A stretch of 64,000 nucleotides of DNA. Source: an uncultured Bacteroidales bacterium. Lineage in GTDB: Bacteria; Bacteroidota; Bacteroidia; Bacteroidales; P3. The position numbers and the translations under genes are program-made. The stretch spans positions 27,311 through 91,310 of the forward strand of contig CAJOEN010000002.1 of assembly GCA_905233475.1 (NCBI GenBank). Reading direction: 5' to 3'. This document shows, in pieces, positions 1 through 10,600 of the stretch (position 1 is the stretch's first letter; every line of letters begins with the position of its first letter). Below the pieces are notes generated by a model. It did not search any database. It had not been told where the DNA came from and saw only the letters and a program-made list of their open reading frames with translations.

Positions 1-819
1 TGTTATGTGATATGCGTCGGCAGTTAGGCCACAGCCTGTTATTTCGGCGTATATCTTTGCTCCGCGGTTTATGGCATGTTCGTATTCTTCCAAAATAAGT
101 GCTCCTGCACCTTCGCCCATAACAAAACCGTCGCGGTCCTTGTCGAAAGGGCGGGAGGCCGTTTGGGGCGAGTCGTTTCGTGTGGACAGTGCCTTCATAG
201 CGTTGAATCCGCCTATACCGCATATTGATATTGCCGCTTCGGAACCTCCAACAACAAAAACGGACGCTTTGTTCAGTCGGATAAGGTTGTATGCGTCAAC
301 AATGGCATTTGCCGACGACGCACATGCGGATACTGTACCGTAGTTGGGGCCGCACAGCCCGTGCCTTATAGAAATGCATCCGGCACAAATGTCGGAAATC
401 ATCTGTATGCAGAAAAAAGGACTGAAATGCGGAACTCTGTCCCCCATTTGAGCATAGGATATGCACCCGTCTTCGAAAGAGCTTATGCCACCGATGCCCG
501 ACGCCCATATTACACCTATACGGTCTTTGTCCTCGGTGGTTAAATCCAAGCCCGAGTTTTTTATTGCCTCGTCGGAGGCTGCAACCCCGTACTGGGTATA
601 TAAATCATATTTACGACTTTCTTTCTTGTCCATATAGGGCAGAAAGTCGAAATTCTTAACTTCGCAGGCAAAACGAGTTCTGAAGCCTTCGGCGTCAAAA
701 TGTGTAATGAAATCAGCACCACTTACTCCAGTCAGTAATGAGTTCCAATATTCAGGCACTGTGTTGCCGATTGGAGTAAGTGATCCTAATCCAGTAACAA
801 CTACTCGTTTAAGATTCAT
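1..819 (-). CDS. fabF: 3-oxoacyl-ACP synthase II (FabF), C-terminus truncated by window start
   Basis: Reverse-strand translation from CAT at 817-819: MNLKRVVVTGLGSLTPIGNTVPEYWNSLLTG..., with catalytic-Cys region VSACASSANAI; adjacent to acpP. Confidence 0.93.
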   Translation of the reverse strand, partial: MNLKRVVVTGLGSLTPIGNTVPEYWNSLLTGVSGADFITHFDAEGFRTRFACEVKNFDFLPYMDKKESRKYDLYTQYGVAASDEAIKNSGLDLTTEDKDRIGVIWASGIGGISSFEDGCISYAQMGDRVPHFSPFFCIQMISDICAGCISIRHGLCGPNYGTVSACASSANAIVDAYNLIRLNKASVFVVGGSEAAISICGIGGFNAMKALSTRNDSPQTASRPFDKDRDGFVMGEGAGALILEEYEHAINRGAKIYAEITGCGLTADAYHIT

Positions 820-843
820 ACAAATCAGAAAGTAGAAGTGTAC

Positions 844-1080
844 TTACTTGATTTCGTTTTCAATAAAGGCGATAGCGTCGCCCACTGTGGAAATTTGTTC
901 AGCAGCTTCGTCAGGGATTTGGATGTTGAATTCTTTTTCCAATTCCATGATAAGTTCAACTGTATCCAATGAATCAGCTCCCAAATCATTAGAGAAGCTT
1001 GCTTCTGGAGTTACTTCGTTTTCATCAACTCCTAGCTTATCAACGATGATAGCTTTTACTTTTTCTGTAATTTCAGACAT
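844..1080 (-). CDS. acpP: acyl carrier protein
   Basis: 78 aa, phosphopantetheine site [16 protein letters not shown]. Confidence 0.98.
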   Translation of the reverse strand: MSEITEKVKAIIVDKLGVDENEVTPEASFSNDLGADSLDTVELIMELEKEFNIQIPDEAAEQISTVGDAIAFIENEIK

Positions 1081-1110
1081 GTTTATAAAGTTTTTGAATT
1101 AAACAAGGTG

Positions 1111-1118
1111 CAAAGTAA
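1111..1118 (-). promoter_or_regulatory. Bacteroidetes -7 type motif (TACTTTG on minus strand) upstream of acpP
   Basis: caaagtaa on the plus strand, about 30 bp upstream of the acpP start. Confidence 0.45.
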
Positions 1119-1501
1119 CGAATAAAAATCCAATTTTCAATCATTTTTCCGATTTTTTTTTGAGGTTTGGAACGTAATTGTTGTGAAAATCAAGGAAATA
1201 TATTTTGTCTTTTTTGCCTTTTTTTTAACTGTCTTTTTGCTTGATATAAATATCTGATTTTTATTGCTTTATGTATGGTTGTTTTTATAAACAACTGATT
1301 TATAAAAATATACATTTTTTGTATTTTTTTGTATTTTTTTGGACTAAAATTATTATTTTTGCAGTGTTTTTTTACAGAAAAAGGCATTTTTAATGTTTTT
1401 TTCGACATAACATAATGATAATCAATTATATATAAAAAACAAACTCTGATTATTCGATTAATTAAGTTGTTGAAAATCAATGCTTTATATTTTGCTTCGA
1501 T

Positions 1502-2086
1502 ATGAATACTATTACACGAATTGCAATTTTCGGCTCGGGCAACGGCACAAACGCACAGCGCATAGCTGAGTATTTCGCCTCCGACAGCGGAGTGGAGATA
1601 ACAACCATAGTGTCGAACAAAAAGGACGCATATATCCTACAACGTGCCAAAAATCTGGGAATACCCTGCACATGTTTTTCCCGTAAGGATTTTCTTGAAA
1701 CAGACAACGTTTTGAACTATCTGAAAGAGAGGAATATAGACTATGTGGTTTTGGCAGGTTTCTTGTGGCTTGTACCTCAAAATTTGCTTGCCGCTTTTCC
1801 AAGCAGAATAATAAATATACACCCGGCACTGCTGCCAAAATACGGTGGTAAAGGAATGTACGGGGAGCATGTGCACGAGGCCGTTATTGCCAACGGCGAA
1901 ACCCAAAGCGGCATAACCATCCATTTTGTGGACGAACATTACGATAAGGGTACGAATATTTTTCAGGCCACATGTGAAGTTTTGCCCGACGACACGCCCG
2001 AATCGTTGGCACAAAAGATTCACAAGTTAGAGTACGAGCATTTCCCCAGGGTTATAGAACAGGTTGTGAAACAAAACAAACTATAG
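1502..2086 (+). CDS. purN: phosphoribosylglycinamide formyltransferase
   Basis: IAIFGSGNGTNAQ..., NIHPALLPKYGGKGMYGEHVHEAV...GITIHFVDEHYDKG motifs. Confidence 0.96.
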   Translation: MNTITRIAIFGSGNGTNAQRIAEYFASDSGVEITTIVSNKKDAYILQRAKNLGIPCTCFSRKDFLETDNVLNYLKERNIDYVVLAGFLWLVPQNLLAAFPSRIINIHPALLPKYGGKGMYGEHVHEAVIANGETQSGITIHFVDEHYDKGTNIFQATCEVLPDDTPESLAQKIHKLEYEHFPRVIEQVVKQNKL

Positions 2087-2091
2087 GCACA

Positions 2092-3222
2092 ATGCGCATA
2101 GCGGTAAACACACGTCTGCTTCTGAAAGACCGGCTCGACGGCATAGGGTGGTTCACCTTCGAAACGTTGAGGCGTATTACTGTGGCACACCCCGAACACG
2201 AGTTTATATTCTTTTTTGACCGCAAGCCCGCAAGAGAGTTTATATTTGCCGAAAACGTAACCCCTGTGGTGCTTTTCCCGCCCACCCGTCATCCGTTGCT
2301 TTGGTATCTTTTTTTCGAATTTAGTGTGCCATACGCCATACGCAAATACAGTGCCGATATTTTTCTTTCGCCCGACGGATGGATACCGCTTAAAACCACG
2401 GTGCCCACGCTTAACGTAATCCATGACTTGAATTTCGAACATTGCACCGATTTCCTGAAAGGCTCTCACCAAAGATATTTCAAGCACTTTTTCCCGAAAT
2501 ATGCCCGCAATGCCACACGTTTGGCTACGGTATCGGAGTTTTCCAAAAACGACATCGCCCGAACTTACGGTGTGCCGCAAAACAAAATTGAAGTGGTTTA
2601 CGACGGAGCGCATTCGCACTACCATCCTTATCCCGAAGATGTGAAAAAATCCGTAAGGGACAGATACACCTGCGGTTGCCCTTACTTTATTTTTGTGGGA
2701 ACCATACTGAAACGCAAGAACTTAGATACCCTTTTTTACGCTTTCGACATATTCAAGGATGGGGACAACGCCGGCACCAAGTTGCTTGTTGTTGGTAGCC
2801 GCAAATGGTGGAAAGGCGACATCGAGAATGCCTATCTTGCAATGCGCCACAAAACCGATGTGGTGTTTGTCGGCAGGGTGGACGCCGATGTGCTTGGAAA
2901 AATGGTGTCGGCAGCCACTGCATTAGCCTACGTGTCGTATTTCGAGGGCTTTGGAATACCCGTTTTGGAGGCATTTTATGCCGAAACTCCGGTTTTAACC
3001 TCCAATTTGACATCACTGCCCGAAATAGCAGGCGACGCGGCTATACTTGCCAACCCTTATTCAGCAACCGACATTGCCGATGCCCTGCACCGGCTATCAA
3101 CGGACAAGAAACTATGCGAAAGCCTTGTGGAGAAAGGGCGTGTGCAACGTCTTAAATTCAGTTGGGACAAAACCGCCAACCTGTTGTGGGACAGTTTAAT
3201 GAAAATCGCAAATAAGCAATGA
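2092..3222 (+). CDS. glycosyltransferase family 4 (GT-B)
   Basis: FVGTILKRKNLDTLFYAF..., SYFEGFGIPVLEAFYAETPVLTSNLTSLPEIAGDAA E-x7-E motif. Confidence 0.92.
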   Translation: MRIAVNTRLLLKDRLDGIGWFTFETLRRITVAHPEHEFIFFFDRKPAREFIFAENVTPVVLFPPTRHPLLWYLFFEFSVPYAIRKYSADIFLSPDGWIPLKTTVPTLNVIHDLNFEHCTDFLKGSHQRYFKHFFPKYARNATRLATVSEFSKNDIARTYGVPQNKIEVVYDGAHSHYHPYPEDVKKSVRDRYTCGCPYFIFVGTILKRKNLDTLFYAFDIFKDGDNAGTKLLVVGSRKWWKGDIENAYLAMRHKTDVVFVGRVDADVLGKMVSAATALAYVSYFEGFGIPVLEAFYAETPVLTSNLTSLPEIAGDAAILANPYSATDIADALHRLSTDKKLCESLVEKGRVQRLKFSWDKTANLLWDSLMKIANKQ

Positions 3223-4373
3223 GAAGTAGGAAATTAAATGTTTTAAATCTTGTTGCGGCTGTTGTTTTGGCAATGCCTTATGCCATGTCCCAATCCACAG
3301 GGAAAAACCTTATCAGCAACCCGAGTTTCGAAAAACACCGCCGCTGCCCCGACAAGATAGACCCCGTTGGAGTTCTGAAAATTGTAAACGCGTGGTTTCA
3401 GCCCACCTACGGCTCTGCCGACTACTACAACGTATGTGGTGAGAGGGAATGTTTTGTGCCGAACAACAAACTTGGTTTTCAGCAAGCGCGCACCGGCGAA
3501 GCCTATTGCGGAATATACTGTTCCAAAGATAATTACCGCGAGTACCTACAAACGCAGCTCAAACGTCCGCTTAAAAGAGGCCAAAAGTATCGTTTGTCTT
3601 TTTTTGTAAGCCTGTCGGAATATTCTACCGGTGCTGTAGCCACCATAGGCGGACTGCTTACAAGTGAGCGAATTCACGACACCACACGTTCCATTCTAAT
3701 GAAAAAAGAGGTTTTTAGGATAACGCCTCGCATTTCGCAGATTACCTCGGTGTATTATGAGCCGCAGGTCGTCAATGCAGTTGATAGAGTGCTTTTGGAA
3801 ACAGAGGCTTGGATGGAAGTTCGCGGGGAGTTTGTTGCCGAAGGAGGAGAGGAATACCTCACCATCGGCAATTTCTTTTCGGCGGCCAACTCCGGCATAG
3901 TGGACGACTCGGCACGTTTGGCATATATTTTGCCGGGCTCCTATTATTATGTTGATGATGTGGAGCTATACTGCCTTTCGTGCAATGACGACGAGTTGGA
4001 AACCAAAGACACCAACCACTATACCGTAGGCGCCACTTTTGTGCTGAACAATATTTTTTTCGATACCGACAAAAGCACACTCCTGCAACAGTCGTACCAC
4101 GAACTTCAGTATCTGATAAGCCTTTTGGAGTCGCACCCGGGAATGCGCATAGAAATATCGGGGCATACCGACAGCCAAGGTTCCGACTTGCACAACCAGC
4201 AACTATCCGAAAACAGGGCGAAAGAAGTGGTGGCATATCTTATAGAGAACGGGATAGAGGAAAAACGGCTGAAATTCAAAGGATACGGCAAAACTCGCCC
4301 AATAGCCACCAACACAACCGAAGCCGGACGCAAGAAGAACCGCAGGGTGGAATTCAAGATTTTGGACATGTAG
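3219..4373 (+). CDS. OmpA-family outer membrane protein (C-terminal peptidoglycan-binding domain)
   Basis: Signal peptide; C-terminal IEISGHTDSQGSDLHNQQLSENRAKEVVAYLIENGIEEKRLKFKGYGKTRPIATN...GRKKNRRVEF. Confidence 0.92.
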   Translation: MRSRKLNVLNLVAAVVLAMPYAMSQSTGKNLISNPSFEKHRRCPDKIDPVGVLKIVNAWFQPTYGSADYYNVCGERECFVPNNKLGFQQARTGEAYCGIYCSKDNYREYLQTQLKRPLKRGQKYRLSFFVSLSEYSTGAVATIGGLLTSERIHDTTRSILMKKEVFRITPRISQITSVYYEPQVVNAVDRVLLETEAWMEVRGEFVAEGGEEYLTIGNFFSAANSGIVDDSARLAYILPGSYYYVDDVELYCLSCNDDELETKDTNHYTVGATFVLNNIFFDTDKSTLLQQSYHELQYLISLLESHPGMRIEISGHTDSQGSDLHNQQLSENRAKEVVAYLIENGIEEKRLKFKGYGKTRPIATNTTEAGRKKNRRVEFKILDM

Positions 4374-4682
4374 CACATTGGTTTTACCGCCACGGGCGTG
4401 ATATACACACGGCAACATAGTTAAGCGGCTTGTCCTTTCCGATAAAAGATTTTCCACAGATGAAATCGCAGGAAGTGAAACGCATTGGAGAGGCAAGGTG
4501 TCTAATATTGTAAACCGTTTTGCGGAAAGACCATTTTGTCGAAATATGCAAAAAACTTGTACGTTTGAAAAAAAAAACGTATTTTTGCAGTCCGCGTTTT
4601 AGCGTTTTTTTCAGGGCTTTTATATGCCCGGAAAAGTGTAATTAAATGTAAAAAAAAACAAGAAAAATAAATATTTATAGTT

Positions 4683-7600
4683 ATGAGAAAGTATCTGACA
4701 AAAGCACTGCTTGCTATTGCATTATTTCCGTACTTTGCTTACTCTCAATGTCCCGCACCCACTGTTGTGGTTATGGGGGTAACATCCACGTCGGTGGACG
4801 TAGCGTGGGTTGCCGGAGGAAGTGAGACCCGATGGAAACTCGAATACTCGCTAAATTCAATGACTTGGACATCAGCAGGAACGGTTACAACAACATCGCA
4901 CACGTTCAGTGGCTTGCAACCCAACACACAATATTATTTCCGTGTTGGAGCTATCTGTCCCAACGATACGACTTATGCTATGGTGAGACAAGCAACGGAA
5001 TGTTTTTCGATGAGGTTCCCGTTCAGGGAAAATTTCGACCGCTGCCCAACAAGTTCCCCGGCCACACTACCGTCGTGCTGGACTTTGTCGAGCAATTACA
5101 GTAGCTACCCTTCCATTACGACATCCAATGCAACCTCATCTCCCAACTGTTTGTATATGAATAACTATACATACAACAGATCGAATTACGTTGGAATTGT
5201 AACGCCAAAGTCGCCGGAACCTTTGAACAGGCTTCAGGTATCTTTCACAATTTACAAGTCGAACACTTCATACAAGCATGCGGTGGTTGTAGGAGCCCTT
5301 ACCAACCCCAACGACTATTCGACTTTTGTGCCCATAGACACCGCCGAACCGGGTAATGCCACAGGATATTACAATTTCACTTTGCCTCTCAAAAAATACC
5401 GTGGCAACGCACAATATATAGGAATATATGCCTGCGGCCTCGGTGACAGCTACTCCTATCCTTATCTTGACGACATAGAAGTGGACTACTATACTACATG
5501 TTCACGCGTAACTAATCTGCAAACGCAGAGCAACTCCCCTACATCGGCTGTATCCACATGGCAGAACGGACGCGATGGAATACCCGAATTCTATATCGTT
5601 TCTTACACCCCGGCCAACTCGATAAACTGGATTACCGATACCACCCACTCCACATACAAAGTATTCAGCAACCTTGCAAGCGGCACCACTTATTATATAG
5701 CCATAACTCCTGTATGTTTGAACGGCGATACAAGCTATGCCACCTACGATACTATAACCACAACATCGTGCATAACACAGCCTATGACAGTGGGTTCTGG
5801 CGGCAGTGTATCTATCAATGTGCCCATAGAAACCGATGTGGACTACGGATATGCACAACAAATATACGACTCCGCCGATTTGGGAGGCCCCAAAAACTTA
5901 TCGGCCATAGCATTTAATTATCGTGGCTCAAGGGCAATGACGGTAAAATCGAACTGTACCATATATTTAGCCAATGTGTCGCAATCCACTTTTGTGCCGA
6001 ACCAAATCAGCACACTGCTGTCCGACACCCTGCTTACGCAGGTTTACGCGGGTCCGCTGAACTGTGTGCCGGGATGGAACATATTCCCATTCGACACCAC
6101 ATTCCACTACGATGGCCATAGCAACTTGCTTGTGGCTATCGACGACAACAGCGGCAACAATGTATCCGGGGCCAATTTCTCCACACACGCTACCACCGGC
6201 GACAAGTCGGCAGTGATAGGAACCTTTGTGGATATAGATCCGGCAGCCCCAATAATTCCTCCTACAGTTTATTCGTACAGAAACGACATAACACTTTATT
6301 ACTGTGATACAGCGGCAACGTGCGCTCCACCAACGGCAGTTGTTACAAACATCACAGACACAAAAATAAAAGTGGCTTGGGCTCCCGGATTGCACGAAAC
6401 ACGTTGGATTTTGGAACGTTCTACAAATGCCAATGGACCGTGGACATACGTTAATACCGTATCAACCACGGAGTATGATTTCACAGGTCTTAACCCGTCC
6501 ACACTCTACTATTTCAGAGTAGGGTCCATCTGTACCAACGATACAATGTATTGTGTGGTTTCGGATACCACAGACTGTGGATATATAACAACATTCCCTC
6601 TTACAGAAAGTTTCGAAAGTTATAGCGCCTCCAGTGCGAGAACATCTAGAATAGGACTTTGCTGGGGACGTTTGAACAATAACAACAGTCAGACCATTAT
6701 AAATCCCTATGTGTATCGTGGCATAGCTTCGCAGGGCAACCAATCGATGTATTTCAATTCGACCTCGTCGCAATATGCACTGTTGTCCACGCCGCCTATG
6801 GGAGTGAATGTGTCGAGACTTATGCTGACATTCGACATTTACAGGTCGAACTCTTCGTATTACGGCAAAATTGCCGTCGGTGTAATGACCGACCCCGGCG
6901 ACATCTCCACTTTTATAGGTATTGACACTGTTTGGGGAAATTACGGAGTGTGGGAGACTTTTATAGTACCGTTTGATCATTATGTTGGCACAGGAAAATA
7001 CATAGCTCTTGTGGCCGTTCAAAACGAATATACTTATGTGTATGTGGATAATTTGAGAATCGACACCATACCGGCGTGCCCCAAACCCACAGGATTACAA
7101 GTTGCCAATATCTCGTCCCGTTCGGCATTTGCAACATGGCTCGCAGGAACAATAGGCGACGGAATTGCAGACCATTTCATTGTTGAGATGAAACCATCGT
7201 CCCAAGCAGCGTGGGTAACAGTGGACACCACTTCGAATGCATATTATTTCTTCAGCAATCTTGCAGCAAGCACCACCTACGATGTAAGGATAAAAGGTGT
7301 GTGCACTTGCGGCGATACCTCGGAATACCTTGTAGGTTCGTTTAAAACGGCGGACTGCCTTATAGGCGGCAACTCCTCAAATTCAATAACCGGCTCTACC
7401 ACGACATCGTATTACCTGCCGGTGGTTGAAAACGCCAGCTATTCATACACACAGCAGATATTTACGCCAGCCGAAATTGGCGGACAGAAATTTATCGAGG
7501 CTGTAGAGTTCTACTACTCAGGTAGTTCCGCTATGACGGACAAGGATACTTGCGTAATATACCTTGGACACACCACCCGCTCGACCTTCGCTTCAAACAC

Positions 7601-10600
7601 CGACTATGTAGCATTCGCCGACCTTACTCCGGTTTACAGCGGAAGCATGAACAGCACTTTTGGTTGGAACAGGTTCACTTTCACAACCCCGTTCTTCTAT
7701 AACGGTGTTGATAATTTGGTTATAGCAATAGACGACAACTCAGGCTCTTATCCGGGAACAACTTCAAACTTCTATGTGCTTTCGGCAAATAGCAAATCGT
7801 TGTATTTCTCATCCACGTCAGATATAGATCCTATGTCGCCGTCTGTTACAGGAAACATATATAACTACCGCAACAGTGCAAAGTTTATTTCGCAGTGCGA
7901 TAACTCGGCACCTTGCGTACAACCCAACGTCAGGATTTTGAACAAGACATCGAATACTGTTGAAATGATGTGGGTTCCGGGTAGCACCGATTCTCTTTGG
8001 GTAGTTCTTTATAAACCCAGTGCGGACAGTATCTGGCGCGTAGCCGACACAACTGCCGACACCCTATACACCCTAAGAAATCTTTCGGCAATATCAAGAT
8101 ACGACATACGAGTAATGTCGTTATGCGGCGGAGATTCGGCATACGCCGACTTTAATATAAAAACGGACTGCGGTGCTGTAAGCATTTACCCCTACACGGA
8201 GAATTTTGAATCATACAGCGCTTCCTCGTCATACACTGCTTACGGTCCGAACGACCAGTTGCCGGACTGCTGGACTTTTTATTCGTCGGGTACAAACAGA
8301 CATGCACGTCGCAACGACTACTGCCCGCGCATATATGGAAGCTCCAACTCCTCATATTTGCCCAACAATTCCGGCAAGGCACTGCTCGTAACAGCAAGTA
8401 ACTACAGCTCACTGAGCTATGCGTATAATTATCAGACTGTTGGAGCGCACCACTACGCAGTATTGCCGGAGTTCGTCGACAGTCTGCCTCGTCTTACGGT
8501 GTCGTTCAAATACCGCATGAGTACTAATAACACCACAACAAACTACGGTATGCTTTGTTTTGGGTATGTTCTTGGCGACACCAATTTCACAACCATAGCC
8601 AGCTATCCAGCTACTACATCGTCGCGTACTGTGTTTATGGATTTATCGGCAGACACAACCATACATCATGTTCCGGGAGCGCGTTTGGCATTCCGGTTCG
8701 ATGCTGTTTACAGCTCTCAAAATTACGTTTATTTCTGCATTGATGATGTGGAGATAGGCTGGGCGCCAACATGTTGGAAACCTTACGACATAAAAGACGT
8801 GTCGATAGATTCTATCACCACAAAGTTATTATGGAAAGATGCCACCGTGCTTTCCACCACATTAGGTTATGAAGTGGTTTGGGGTAGTTACGGTTTCGAA
8901 CCCGACACCGCAACTGTGAATTATGCGTCGGTGGCCGATACATTTATCACTCTCACCAATCTGCAACCCAATACCATTTATCAGTGTTACGTAAGGGCTT
9001 TGTGCGGCATAGATGGCAACAGCGTATGGTCGATACCCCATACTTTCCGCACAGCACAGATACCGGCAAATATGCCTTACAATTGTAACTTCGAAAGTAC
9101 GGCCACACCGGACAACGGGTGGACATTTGTGAACCCGACTTACGGAAACAACGCATGGATTGTTGGCAATGCGGTGGGTAACAACAGCAACCGTAGCATG
9201 TACGTCTCCAACACCGGTGGAATACTTAACGACTACGCAACGACTACCGCCGCACTGTCGTGGGCATACAGAGACATTTATGTGCCGTTCAACAATGGCA
9301 ACAATTTCAACCTTAAATTCGATTGGCGCGCCGACGGAGAGAACAACCGCGACTATATGGCGGTGTATTTTGGCAGCGTATCTACTGCAGAATCAAACGA
9401 TGCAGGAACTCTTGTTCCACCGGCCAACTCTACTTTGGTAGGCAGATATAACGGCAACGGCAACACTTTCTCACGTGTCGTATATCAATTGCCACAATTG
9501 TCGGATACTGTGATACGTATATACTTCGCATGGGTGAACGATGCCAATTCGCAAGGAAGCAACCCGCCCGCCGCAGTGGACAATGTTTCGGTGAAACTCG
9601 ACTGTCCGGAGCCTACGGGAATACGAGTGACGAACATAACACAAACATCGGCAAGAGTGTCGTGGCGCCATACTACAGGTGCTTACCACTGGATGTTAGA
9701 ATATCGTCCCGACGGTTTGAACCAATGGACATCGGTTGACCTCAACGACACAACATACACCATTACGGGACTCACCTCCTCTATGTCGTACTATGTAAGG
9801 GTGCGTTGCATGTGTACATCGATAGACACCAGCGAATATTCCGACAGTGTGAGATTCAACACCTTGTGCGGACAGATAAGAAACTTCCCATACGTAGAGA
9901 CATTCGACAGCTACGGCACATCGCCATCGGCATACCCAACATGCTGGTCGTATGCCGGCTCGGCTACACGTCCCAACTGTTCGGCAACAACCTATAGCTC
10001 TGCACCGGCGTCGTTGTATTTCAATACCGCCGCCAACACTCAGGCTATAGCAATTACGCCAAGAATGAAAGTCTTCAACCCATACGAACTTGAGCTGTCG
10101 TTCAGGGCTTACTCTACATCAACCAGCAGCTACCTGATAGTAGGACTTATGTCTGATTCGACAAGCACACAGTCGTTCATAGGCGTGGATACGGTTAGGG
10201 TCAATAGTGCCAACAGATGGTTTACCCATGTAAGCGACCTTTCGTCGTACACCGGAGTTGGACAATTTGTGGGCTTCAAAGTGGGAGGCTCGGCAGCGTC
10301 CAATTTCAATATCGATGATATTATAATTGACTACCACGGTGCCGACTGCGCCGACCCGACAGGCATTGCAACCATGTTTGGAACCAACTACATGCACTGC
10401 ACATGGAATGAGGTGGCCAACTACGAATTCCAATACTGCATACTCGGAGACACTATATGGAGCAACACCTTGATACTCAATAACACCAACTACTACTACA
10501 AAACAGGACTTATCGACAGCACCACATATATATGGAGAATACGTACAATATGCCCCGACTCGGCAGGATACTCGCATTGGAACTACGACACCATCACCAC

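Noticed and set aside
1190-1480. 96-aa Lys/Ile-rich ORF in the acpP-purN intergenic region
   Set aside because: Extremely AT-rich with low-complexity translation; no RBS or homology recognised.
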